From NCBI GenBank assembly GCA_031283835.1, contig JAITBA010000038.1, forward strand, positions 1-6,457: a stretch of DNA of 6,457 nt. The letters are read 5' to 3'. The stretch's first letter is position 1. Every line of letters begins with the position of its first letter. The notes below the pieces were generated by a model that saw nothing but the letters and a program-made list of their open reading frames with translations, had not been told where the DNA came from and ran no database searches. Origin of the DNA: Oscillospiraceae bacterium. Lineage in GTDB: Bacteria; Bacillota; Clostridia; Oscillospirales; Acutalibacteraceae. The position numbers and the translations under genes were made by a program. Positions 1-6,043 of this stretch are shown piece by piece.

Positions 1-698
1 AAGGCGGCGTTGGGAAATCCACAGTAAGTGCGTGCCTGGCGCAAGCCATGGCGGCGCGGGGTCATCGCGTGCTACTCATCGATTGCGACATTGGTCTGCG
101 GAGCCTGGATCTTATTTTGGGCGTAGACGACCATGTTTTGTTCACCTGGGCCGATGTGGTGCTGGGCCGATGCACGTTGCAGCAGGCGGTGATGGCCTTC
201 GGCAACATTCATCTGCTGTGCGCCCCGTTGCAACCGGAGCGTGCGTTGCGCGACGACATGCTGTTTACCGTGCTAAAAAGTTGCACAGACTACGACACGG
301 TGCTCATTGATGCCCCGGCGGGCATTGGTTTTGGGTTTCGTGTGGCGCTTTATGCGGCCACTCGCTGCCTGATTGTTTCAACAGCCGACCCCATCTGCGT
401 ACGTAGTGTGGCGGTGGCATCTCGTCACGCGATCCGCTGTGGTTGTGACGATATTCGTCTAATTATCAATCGATACGACCGCAAAGAGGCCTTGCGTGGC
501 AATCTGTTGCGCATCGACGACGTGATTGACCAGACAGAAACCCAGCTGATCGGGGTGGTTCCCCAGGCTGTGCGTTTATTTTCGCGCACTGCCAACGGCG
601 AGCCCATGAAAACCGCTCTTGTCAGCCAAGCTGTTGACCGCATTGCGGCGCGGATGGACGGCGAAAATCTCCCGCTGAAGCTCCCGCCGTCCTCGTGA
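1..698 (+). CDS. MinD/ParA-family ATPase, MinD-like, 5'-truncated by window edge
   Basis: This is the C-terminal part of a deviant Walker A ATPase; the first full codon is at 3 and 231 residues are visible before the TGA at 696-698. The window opens inside the Walker A loop (K)GGVGKST (visible residues 1-7). A DCDIGLRSLDLILG stretch (27-40) closely matches the MinD switch region DIGLRNLDVVMG, and LIDAPAGIG (101-109) is the Walker B region with the MinD-type PAG. A late NGEPM (198-202) corresponds to the HGEP segment of MinD. MinD proteins are ATP-dependent membrane switches that position the division site or other cell-pole cargo. B. subtilis MinD continues after its VPLQVL segment into an amphipathic membrane-binding helix. 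Here the protein stops right after the matching LPLKL with PPSS, so membrane binding is doubtful. It sits 57 bases before mnmE. The family is clear, but the true role (MinD, a flagellar FlhG-type protein, or an orphan ParA-like ATPase) is not, so no symbol is given. Confidence 0.88.
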   Translation, partial: GGVGKSTVSACLAQAMAARGHRVLLIDCDIGLRSLDLILGVDDHVLFTWADVVLGRCTLQQAVMAFGNIHLLCAPLQPERALRDDMLFTVLKSCTDYDTVLIDAPAGIGFGFRVALYAATRCLIVSTADPICVRSVAVASRHAIRCGCDDIRLIINRYDRKEALRGNLLRIDDVIDQTETQLIGVVPQAVRLFSRTANGEPMKTALVSQAVDRIAARMDGENLPLKLPPSS

Positions 699-706
699 GC
701 AAGCGT

Positions 707-746
707 TTATTATTCCAGAAAGGAAATTGTTTCACGTGAAACAATT
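707..746 (+). promoter_or_regulatory. parS: parS site 1 with upstream box, before mnmE
   Basis: A perfect 16-bp parS core TGTTTCACGTGAAACA lies at 728-743, and the palindrome extends to 22 bp (725-746). parS is the loading site for the CTP-dependent clamp ParB/Spo0J. Upstream, TTATTATTC (707-715) is followed by exactly seven bases and GAAATT, the same arrangement as at the sites near 2628, 4181 and 6044, with one base changed in the box. An AAAGGA Shine-Dalgarno-like sequence (719-724) overlaps the seven-base spacer. The 23 bases at 716-738 are identical to those at 2228-2250 around the mnmG start. Confidence 0.93.
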
Positions 747-755
747 GGCTCAGAA

Positions 756-2144
756 ATGCCTATGTTAAAAAATCACAGCACGGGCGACACGATATGCGCC
801 ATTGCCACGGCAAATGCCCCGGCGGGCATTGGTATTGTGCGTATTAGCGGCCCAACCGCAATAATTATTGCGAAAACACTGTTTCTCCCAAAAAAACCGC
901 TAGACTGGAGCCATCTACGTGGGTACACAATGACCTACGGGCAAATCGGACAGACTGGAAGGGCTGGAAACGAGAGCATTGACGAGACGATTTGTCTCGT
1001 TTTTCTTTCCCCGCGGAGCTATACCGGCGAAGACGTGGTAGAATTGCAGTGCCATGGCGGCCTGTTGGTGCTGCGGCGGGTGCTTGACGCGGTGCTGGCG
1101 GCGGGCGCGCGCCTGGCGGAACCGGGGGAGTTCACCCACCGCGCTTTTCTCAATGGCCGCATGGATCTTTCGCAGGCTGAAGCGGTGATGCAACTGATTT
1201 CGGCGCAGTCGGCCCAGGCGTTGCGGGCGGCACGGTGTGCCATGGGTGGCGCGCTCAGCCGCCGAATTGCAGAACTGCGGGCGCAGCTCATCGCGCAGTC
1301 GGCGCACATCAGTGCCTGGGCAGATTACCCAGATGAGGACATATTGTCGGTAGATACAGGCGAATTGGCGCAGGTTGTTGTGCAAGTGCAACAAAATTTG
1401 CGCCAATTGCTCTCCCGGGCGGCGGCGGATCGCGTCATGATTTCTGGCGTGCGCACGGTGTTGCTGGGCAAGCCGAACGTGGGCAAGTCCTCGCTGATGA
1501 ATCGTTTTGCGGGCTACGATCGCTCGATTGTGACAGAATTGCCCGGAACAACACGGGATACCATCACCGAAAGCGTGCCCTTGGGCGACCTCACGCTTTG
1601 CCTGACGGACACGGCGGGTCTTCGCGAAACGACGCACCCGGCGGAGCAGGCAGGGGTGGTTCGCAGCCGTGACGCCATGGCGGCGGCGGACCTTCTTTTG
1701 CTGGTGACCGATGCGTCGCGCCCATTGGACGAGGCGGACAGAGTCATTTTGTCACAATGCGACCCGGCCCGAACCATTCTTGTGCGCAACAAGGCCGATT
1801 TGCGCGACTTGCAGCAAACCGCCGATTTTCCGTGGAGTGTGGCGGTTTCGGCACAAACGGGGCAGGGAATGGACGTCCTTGCGCAGGCCGCGCAGACGTT
1901 GCTCGGCGCGAACCATTTTTCGCCGGAGGAAGCGCTGCTTGCTAACCAACGCCAGACGCAGTGTGTCGCCCAGGCTAGCGCCGCTTTGGACGAAGTTCTT
2001 GCGGCACTCCGTGACGGATTTGCACTCGATGCGGTTTCGATTTGCCTGGAGGATGCCATCCAGGCGCTGTTTTCCCTCACGGGCGAACGCGCGACGGAAG
2101 CGGTTGTTGATGAGGTTTTTACACACTTTTGCGTGGGCAAATAG
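756..2144 (+). CDS. mnmE: tRNA uridine-5-carboxymethylaminomethyl modification GTPase MnmE
   Basis: MnmE (TrmE) is a cytoplasmic, K+-dependent GTPase. With MnmG it installs the (carboxymethyl)aminomethyl group at C5 of wobble U34 in tRNAs reading NNA/NNG codons. The 462-residue length is normal. The N-terminal 5-formyl-THF-binding domain runs from about residue 10 (DTICAIATANAPAGIGIVRISG) to 120 and includes ELQCHGG (96-102). A helical domain follows, with the G domain inserted at about 230-385: G1 GKPNVGKS (238-245), G2 GTTRDT (264-269), G3 DTAG (285-288), G4 NKAD (345-348). It ends in FCVGK (458-462), the family's C-terminal motif with its catalytic cysteine. The start is uncertain. ATG 756 and ATG 762 are in frame, but neither has an adjacent Shine-Dalgarno; the nearest, AAAGGA at 719-724, is about 31 bases from ATG 756. 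mnmG follows 103 bases later, and the two are probably cotranscribed. Confidence 0.97.
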   Translation: MPMLKNHSTGDTICAIATANAPAGIGIVRISGPTAIIIAKTLFLPKKPLDWSHLRGYTMTYGQIGQTGRAGNESIDETICLVFLSPRSYTGEDVVELQCHGGLLVLRRVLDAVLAAGARLAEPGEFTHRAFLNGRMDLSQAEAVMQLISAQSAQALRAARCAMGGALSRRIAELRAQLIAQSAHISAWADYPDEDILSVDTGELAQVVVQVQQNLRQLLSRAAADRVMISGVRTVLLGKPNVGKSSLMNRFAGYDRSIVTELPGTTRDTITESVPLGDLTLCLTDTAGLRETTHPAEQAGVVRSRDAMAAADLLLLVTDASRPLDEADRVILSQCDPARTILVRNKADLRDLQQTADFPWSVAVSAQTGQGMDVLAQAAQTLLGANHFSPEEALLANQRQTQCVAQASAALDEVLAALRDGFALDAVSICLEDAIQALFSLTGERATEAVVDEVFTHFCVGK

Positions 2145-2166
2145 TTCTTTTGTGGAAGAAGAACTA
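2142..2166 (+). other. AT-rich hairpin at the mnmE stop codon
   Basis: TAGTTCTT (2142-2149), beginning with the mnmE stop codon, is complementary to AAGAACTA (2159-2166) across a 9-base loop. The stem is poor in G+C and no T-run follows, so it does not look like an intrinsic terminator. It may be an mRNA-processing or translational-spacing structure, or chance. Confidence 0.3.
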
Positions 2167-2239
2167 GCGTCACGTTGCCGCGTTTTGGCAAAAAAAGCAG
2201 GCGATAGAGGGTGCCGTCGCGGGCAGACAGAAAGGAAAT

Positions 2240-2255
2240 TGTTTCACGTGGAACC
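2240..2255 (+). promoter_or_regulatory. parS: parS site 2 (near-consensus), overlapping mnmG start
   Basis: TGTTTCACGTGGAACC matches the parS core at 14 of 16 bases. The G at position 12 is the variant also tolerated in B. subtilis sites, whose natural form TGTTCCACGTGAAACA reads TGTTTCACGTGGAACA on the other strand. That leaves only the last base off-consensus. Unlike the other four sites it has no TTATAATTC box at the expected place; 2219-2227 reads gcgggcaga. The GTG inside the site serves as the mnmG start codon, which probably constrains its right half. Confidence 0.75.
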
Positions 2256-4131
2256 TTTTGATTTCGATATCATCGTTGTTGGCGCGGGGCATGCGGGGAT
2301 TGAAGCGGCGCTGGCGACGGCGCGGCTCGGCTGCCGCACGGCGGTGTGCACCATGCACCTGGACGCGGTGGGCAACATGCCCTGCAACCCGGCGATCGGC
2401 GGCAGCTCAAAGGGCCATATCGTGCGCGAAATTGATGCCCTGGGGGGCGAAATGGCTCGCGCTGCCGACGCCACGGCGATTCAGTGCCGCATGCTAAACC
2501 TGGGCAAGGGCCCTGCCGTGCACAGCCCGCGTGCGCAGATCGACCGCCGCGCTTATGGCGATTTGATGAAGCAAACCCTTGAGAATCAAGAGAATATTGA
2601 AATAATGCAAGCAGAAATCGTTGATATTTATAATTCTAATATCGAAAATGTTTCACGTGAAACATTGCAAGCTTGGCATGTTGTGACCCGCACGGGGAGG
2701 ATTCTAACGGCGCGATGCGTGATTTTGGCGACCGGCACGTTTCTGCGGGGACGGATTCATATTGGCGAGCTGCACTATGCGGGTGGGCCGGACGGCATGC
2801 CCGCGGCGACGCAGTTGTCCGATTCTCTGCGGGCGCTGGGTGTGCCGTTGCGGCGGTTTAAAACCGGCACGCCGCCTCGCGTGCATCGTCGCAGCATTGA
2901 AGTTGCGCACACAGAACCGCAAAACGGGGACCCTGAGGCGGTGCCGTTTGGGTTCCGCACAAAAACGCCGCCGCGTCAGCTTTCGCAGTGCTATTTGACC
3001 TACACCAACGCCGAAACCAAGCGGGTGATTCTCGAAAATTTGCATCGTTCACCGCTCTATGGCGGCGCGATTGAGGGCGTTGGCCCGCGGTATTGCCCCA
3101 GCATCGAGGACAAAATTGTGCGCTTTGCCGAGAAAGAACGTCACGCGCTGTTCATCGAGCCATGCGGGCTGCACACGCAGGAGATGTATTTGCAAGGGTT
3201 GTCCTCGTCGCTGCCGGAGGATGTGCAGCGGGATTTTTTGCGCACCATCCCCGGTTTGCGGCATTGCCAGGTGATACGCCTGGCCTATGCGATTGAGTAT
3301 GACTGCGTGGACCCGCTGGCGCTGCGGCCAACGTTGGAGTTTAAAGCGCTGCCGGGGCTGTTTGGGGCAGGGCAGTTCAATGGCTCCAGCGGCTACGAAG
3401 AAGCGGCGGCGCAGGGGCTTGTGGCGGGAATCAACGCGGCGCACCGGGTGCTGGGGCGCGCGCCTTTTGTGCTGCGGCGCAGCGAAGCCTATATTGGCAT
3501 TCTGGTTGACGATCTTGTCACCAAGGGCTGCAACGAGCCCTATCGCATGATGACCTCGCGCGCGGAATATCGTCTGCTTTTGCGGCACGACACCGCCGAC
3601 CGCCGCCTTGCGCCTTATGGGGCGCGGCTTGGGTTGCTGCATCAGGCTGATTATCAAGCATTTCGGGAAAAGCAGGCGCAAATCGAAGCGGAAAAGCAGC
3701 GCGCCGCGCAAACCAAACTATCGCCCTCGCGGGAGCTGTGCGATGCGCTTGCGGCGCTGAGCACCACCCCGCCAGAGGGTATCGTGTCGCTTGCGGCGTT
3801 GCTGCGCCGCCCCCAGTTGACCTATGCGGCCCTTGCGCCTTTCGATCTCGCGCGCCCAGAGCTGCCGCCGGCGGTGTTGGCCACGGCGGAAACGGACATC
3901 AAATATGAGGGCTATTTAAAGCGGCAGGAGGCGCAGGTGCGGGAGATGAACCGTTTGGAAGATGTGCCGCTGCCCGAGGTGATGGATTACGCAGCCATTG
4001 CGGGTCTGCGGCTGGAGGCGCGCGAAAAACTTGCCCGCGTGCGCCCCGAAACCCTTGGCCAGGCCGCCCGCATCTCTGGGGTTAACCCCGCCGACGTGCA
4101 GATATTGCTGCTTTTTTTAAAGAAAAAGTGA
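2248..4131 (+). CDS. mnmG: tRNA uridine-5-carboxymethylaminomethyl modification enzyme MnmG
   Basis: MnmG (GidA) is the FAD- and NADH-dependent partner of MnmE in U34 tRNA modification. The 627 residues are typical of the long-form family. Visible motifs are the N-terminal dinucleotide-binding GAGHAG (12-17), PCNPAIGG (45-52) with the conserved Cys46, KGPAV (87-91), the signature GPRYCPSIEDK (279-289) with the second conserved Cys283, and AGQFNGSSGYEEAAAQG (374-390). The C-terminal MnmE/tRNA-binding helical domain includes ISGVNPADVQILL (609-621). The frame stays open far upstream, so the start was chosen on homology and RBS: GTG 2248 lies 11 bases after AAAGGA (2231-2236) and gives VEPFDFDIIVVGAG, the expected N-terminus. 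TTG 2239 is in frame but too close to the AAAGGA. The start codon lies in parS site 2, and a full parS element (2628-2666) is read as YNSNIENVSRETL at about residues 128-140. That region is about 8 residues longer than in B. subtilis MnmG by eye. Confidence 0.97.
   Translation: MEPFDFDIIVVGAGHAGIEAALATARLGCRTAVCTMHLDAVGNMPCNPAIGGSSKGHIVREIDALGGEMARAADATAIQCRMLNLGKGPAVHSPRAQIDRRAYGDLMKQTLENQENIEIMQAEIVDIYNSNIENVSRETLQAWHVVTRTGRILTARCVILATGTFLRGRIHIGELHYAGGPDGMPAATQLSDSLRALGVPLRRFKTGTPPRVHRRSIEVAHTEPQNGDPEAVPFGFRTKTPPRQLSQCYLTYTNAETKRVILENLHRSPLYGGAIEGVGPRYCPSIEDKIVRFAEKERHALFIEPCGLHTQEMYLQGLSSSLPEDVQRDFLRTIPGLRHCQVIRLAYAIEYDCVDPLALRPTLEFKALPGLFGAGQFNGSSGYEEAAAQGLVAGINAAHRVLGRAPFVLRRSEAYIGILVDDLVTKGCNEPYRMMTSRAEYRLLLRHDTADRRLAPYGARLGLLHQADYQAFREKQAQIEAEKQRAAQTKLSPSRELCDALAALSTTPPEGIVSLAALLRRPQLTYAALAPFDLARPELPPAVLATAETDIKYEGYLKRQEAQVREMNRLEDVPLPEVMDYAAIAGLRLEAREKLARVRPETLGQAARISGVNPADVQILLLFLKKK
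2628..2666 (+). promoter_or_regulatory. parS: parS site 3 with upstream box, inside mnmG coding sequence
   Basis: A perfect parS core lies at 2649-2664, within a 20-bp palindrome at 2647-2666. TTATAATTC (2628-2636), seven bases and GAAA precede it. The whole 39-base element differs from the one at 6044-6082 at only 3 positions and from that at 4181-4219 at 4. It is translated in the mnmG frame as part of ENVSRET. The surroundings are strikingly AT-rich: 15 of 60 bases are G or C in 2581-2640, against 36 of 60 in 2521-2580. Confidence 0.93.
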
Positions 4132-4180
4132 GCAAAACGGCAGAGCGTTGCCGGTTGTGCGTTGGCGCGCGCAGAGCGAT

Positions 4181-4221
4181 TTATAATTCTAGATTAGAAA
4201 ATGTTTCACGTGAAACATTTT
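4181..4221 (+). promoter_or_regulatory. parS: parS site 4 with upstream box, before rsmG
   Basis: A perfect parS core lies at 4202-4217. The palindrome reaches 24 bp (4198-4221), the longest of the five. TTATAATTC (4181-4189) precedes it with the same seven-base spacing to GAAAA. The right edge abuts the GGGGAAGGA ribosome binding region of rsmG (4222-4230). The upstream gap (4132-4180) also holds a weak hairpin, CGGCA (4138-4142) with TGCCG (4149-4153), with no T-run. Confidence 0.93.
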
Positions 4222-4233
4222 GGGGAAGGACCT

Positions 4234-4905
4234 ATGAACGAAAAACTTGCATGCTACGCGCAGATTTTGCTGCGCGAAAACGCAACACATAACTTGACGG
4301 CCATCACGGACCCGGAAGAAATTCGGCGCAAGCACTTTGACGACAGCCTGGCATTGCTGCGGTTGGCGGGCGCGCGGACGGCGACGGAAGCGTTGGGGGA
4401 GCAAATTGCGGTGCTGGACGTTGGCGCGGGCGCGGGGTTCCCGGGGCTGCCGCTGGCCATTGCCCGGCCCGGTTGGCGTGTGGCGCTGCTTGAAAGCACG
4501 GAGAAAAAGGCGCGCTTTTTGGAGACGGCGGCGCGGGAGCTGGCTCTGCCTGTGCGGGTTGTGTGCGCCCGTGCCGAAACCGCCGCCCACAACCCGGCGC
4601 TGCGGGAGCAATTCGACTTGGTGGTGGCGCGCGCGGTGGCGGCATTGCCGCTGCTTTGCGAGCTGTGCCTGCCCTTTGTGAAGCCGGGCGGCCTGTTCTG
4701 CGCCTACAAGGGCACGAGCGAAAAAACCTGGGCGGAGCTGGCGCAAGCGCAGCGGGGCATTGCGCGTTTGGGCGGAGAAGATGCAGGGTTTTTGTGCGAA
4801 ACGACAGAATATGGGGAACGCACACTTGTTCTTTGCAAAAAAATATCGCGCACTCCAACAAATTACCCCCGAAACTATGGAACTATGCGAAAAAAATCGC
4901 TCTAA
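4234..4905 (+). CDS. rsmG: 16S rRNA (guanine527-N7)-methyltransferase RsmG
   Basis: RsmG (GidB) is the SAM-dependent methyltransferase that makes m7G527 in the 530 loop of 16S rRNA; its loss is known to give low-level streptomycin resistance. From ATG 4234 the protein has 223 residues. NLTAI (20-24) and KHFDDS (33-38) are family landmarks. LDVGAGAGFPG (61-71) is the SAM motif I, VARAVA (131-136) is the conserved post-motif segment, and the tail TPTNYPRNYGT (207-217) matches the family's TPxxYPRxxGT ending. ATG 4234 follows GGGGAAGGA (4222-4230). An in-frame ATG at 4201 would add 11 residues beginning MFHVKHF, encoded by parS site 4, but no Shine-Dalgarno is seen before it, so I favour 4234. 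Even so the N-terminus is shorter than the 239-residue B. subtilis protein, so the longer start cannot be excluded. Confidence 0.95.
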   Translation: MNEKLACYAQILLRENATHNLTAITDPEEIRRKHFDDSLALLRLAGARTATEALGEQIAVLDVGAGAGFPGLPLAIARPGWRVALLESTEKKARFLETAARELALPVRVVCARAETAAHNPALREQFDLVVARAVAALPLLCELCLPFVKPGGLFCAYKGTSEKTWAELAQAQRGIARLGGEDAGFLCETTEYGERTLVLCKKISRTPTNYPRNYGTMRKKSL

Positions 4906-4952
4906 TTGCGCACAATCTCGCAGGACTGCGCGAAGTTTGCGATGGAATAAAC

Positions 4953-4981
4953 TGGACAAACCGTGCGCAGACTGCTATAAT
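4953..4981 (+). promoter_or_regulatory. Extended -10 sigma-A promoter for the noc-like gene
   Basis: TGGACA (4953-4958, 5 of 6 to TTGACA), a 17-base spacer and TATAAT (4976-4981) form a near-ideal housekeeping promoter. TG at 4973-4974 gives the TGnTATAAT extended -10. Transcription would start near 4988, leaving a leader of about 78 bases before the ATG at 5066. It lies 48 bases after the rsmG stop with no terminator between, so noc may have its own transcript in addition to readthrough. Confidence 0.82.
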
Positions 4982-5065
4982 TAGATAAAGCAAAGGATGT
5001 AAAAGCGCGGACTGCAAACGCCAAGGGCTTGTGCGCATATTGTGCAAAAATGGAGGCGCGAAAAC

Positions 5066-5893
5066 ATGAAGGGATTGCCAAAAAGGAAGGAAAAAGCGGG
5101 TGTTGTTTTGCAGCTGCCGGTGCGGGAGGTTCAGCCGAGCCCACACCAGCCGCGGCGGGCGTTTCATCCGGAGGAATTGCAAAGCCTCGCAGACAGCATC
5201 CGCAGTAACGGAATTTTGCAGCCGTTAACAGTGCGACAGCTGCAAACCGGTCGTTATGAGCTGGTGGCGGGGGAGCGGCGCCTGCGCGCGGCCGGTTTGG
5301 CCGGGTTGGAACGTGTTCCCTGCCTGCTCATGGAAATCAGCGATGAGCGGTCGGCGGTGCTGGCGCTGGTCGAAAATATTCAGCGGGCTGATTTGGGCTT
5401 TTTTGAGGAAGCGGAAGCCATTGCCCGGCTGATCGAAACATGCGGTTATTCGCAGGAGCAGGCGGCGCGGGAATTGGGGCGCGCGCCCTCCACACTTTCC
5501 AACAAACTCAGGCTGCTGAAGTTGCCGCAGGCATTGCGCACGCAAATCGCCGCCGCGGGGCTAACCGAGCGGCATGCCCGCGCGTTGTTGCGCGTCGAAG
5601 ACCCCGCCCGGCAAGCGGCGCTGCTAGACATCGTGGTTGCGCGCAGCCTCACTGTGCAGCAAACAGACCAGCTGATTGACACGGCGTTGCGCAAACCAAT
5701 CCAAAAGCAAAAGCCCCCCGTGCGTCTGGTGCGCGACGTGCGCCTGTTCGTCAATTCAATTCGTCACGCGGTGGAAACCATGCGCGCTTCGGGCATTGCC
5801 GCCGTGAGCGAATCGGCCGAAAATGATACACACTACATCTACACCGTGCGCATTCCCAAGGCGACAGCGGTCGCTTCTCGCCGCACGGGCTAG
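5066..5893 (+). CDS. noc: Noc-like ParB-family CTPase clamp protein
   Basis: This 275-residue ParB-family DNA-binding protein resembles Noc (nucleoid occlusion) more than Spo0J/ParB by gene position (after rsmG, before soj) and by its C-terminal half. The N-terminal CTP-binding domain contains QPLTVR (52-57), GERRLRA (69-75) and ENIQRADL (103-110). A helix-turn-helix at about 128-152 reads YSQEQAARELGRAPSTLSN then KLRLLKLP, followed by TERHARAL (167-174). The C-terminal DVRLFVNSIRHAV (224-236) and YIYTVRIPK (257-265) match Noc's DTRIAMNTIRQSL and TIRIPKK and are unlike Spo0J. Noc in Bacilli binds its own site, spreads with CTP and keeps the division machinery off the nucleoid. ATG 5066 is preceded by GGAGG (5052-5056) at 9 bases; GTG 5042 in frame lacks an RBS. 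The N-terminus MKGLPKRKEK is basic and lacks the clear amphipathic membrane helix of B. subtilis Noc. Assignment to Noc rather than a second ParB is likely but not proven. Confidence 0.86.
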   Translation: MKGLPKRKEKAGVVLQLPVREVQPSPHQPRRAFHPEELQSLADSIRSNGILQPLTVRQLQTGRYELVAGERRLRAAGLAGLERVPCLLMEISDERSAVLALVENIQRADLGFFEEAEAIARLIETCGYSQEQAARELGRAPSTLSNKLRLLKLPQALRTQIAAAGLTERHARALLRVEDPARQAALLDIVVARSLTVQQTDQLIDTALRKPIQKQKPPVRLVRDVRLFVNSIRHAVETMRASGIAAVSESAENDTHYIYTVRIPKATAVASRRTG

Positions 5894-5958
5894 CCGCCAA
5901 CGCGCTGCGCGGCACGTAAAATTGCCATCTTCTTTTCTCTTTCACACCCCCACATCAT

Positions 5959-6005
5959 CCGACGGGCGGGTAGACGATTGCATAGGTCGTCTGCCCGCTT
6001 GTCGG
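5959..6005 (+). terminator. Strong 20-bp hairpin after noc, possible imperfect terminator
   Basis: Bases 5959-5978 pair with 5986-6005 along the full 20 bp around a 7-base loop (TGCATAG), using a few G-U wobbles. The stem is GC-rich. It starts 66 bases after the noc stop codon. The downstream tail is CTTGCTTTGC, not a clean U-tract, so it may be an inefficient terminator, a 3'-end stabilising structure, or a regulatory RNA element. The other strand shows no T-run either. A smaller hairpin follows: GCAACA (6014-6019) with TGTTGC (6026-6031). Confidence 0.5.
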
Positions 6006-6043
6006 CTTGCTTTGCAACAAGAAAATGTTGCGATTGTGCGGCA

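Noticed and set aside
915..1637. Long minus-strand open frame opposite mnmE
   Set aside because: It has no recognisable motif or RBS, and the low-complexity basic composition is typical of the antisense of a GC-rich gene.
1711..2247. Open frame continuous with mnmG extending 537 bases upstream into mnmE
   Set aside because: It lies in another frame of clearly coding mnmE, is rich in R and C residues like a shadow frame, and MnmG homology begins at 2248 with a suitable RBS.
4436..4447. TTCCCGGGG in rsmG as a Noc-binding site
   Set aside because: It matches only the central CCCGGG part of the TATTTCCCGGGAAATA consensus and encodes the conserved GAGAGFPG motif, so it is explained by coding.
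4906..4952. Terminator between rsmG and the noc promoter
   Set aside because: Only 4-5 bp stems such as CGCA-GGAC-TGCG are present, without a T-run.
4997..5002. ATG-TAA start-stop mini-ORF in the noc leader
   Set aside because: The AAAGG before it directly abuts the ATG, leaving no proper SD spacing, and nothing else supports translation.
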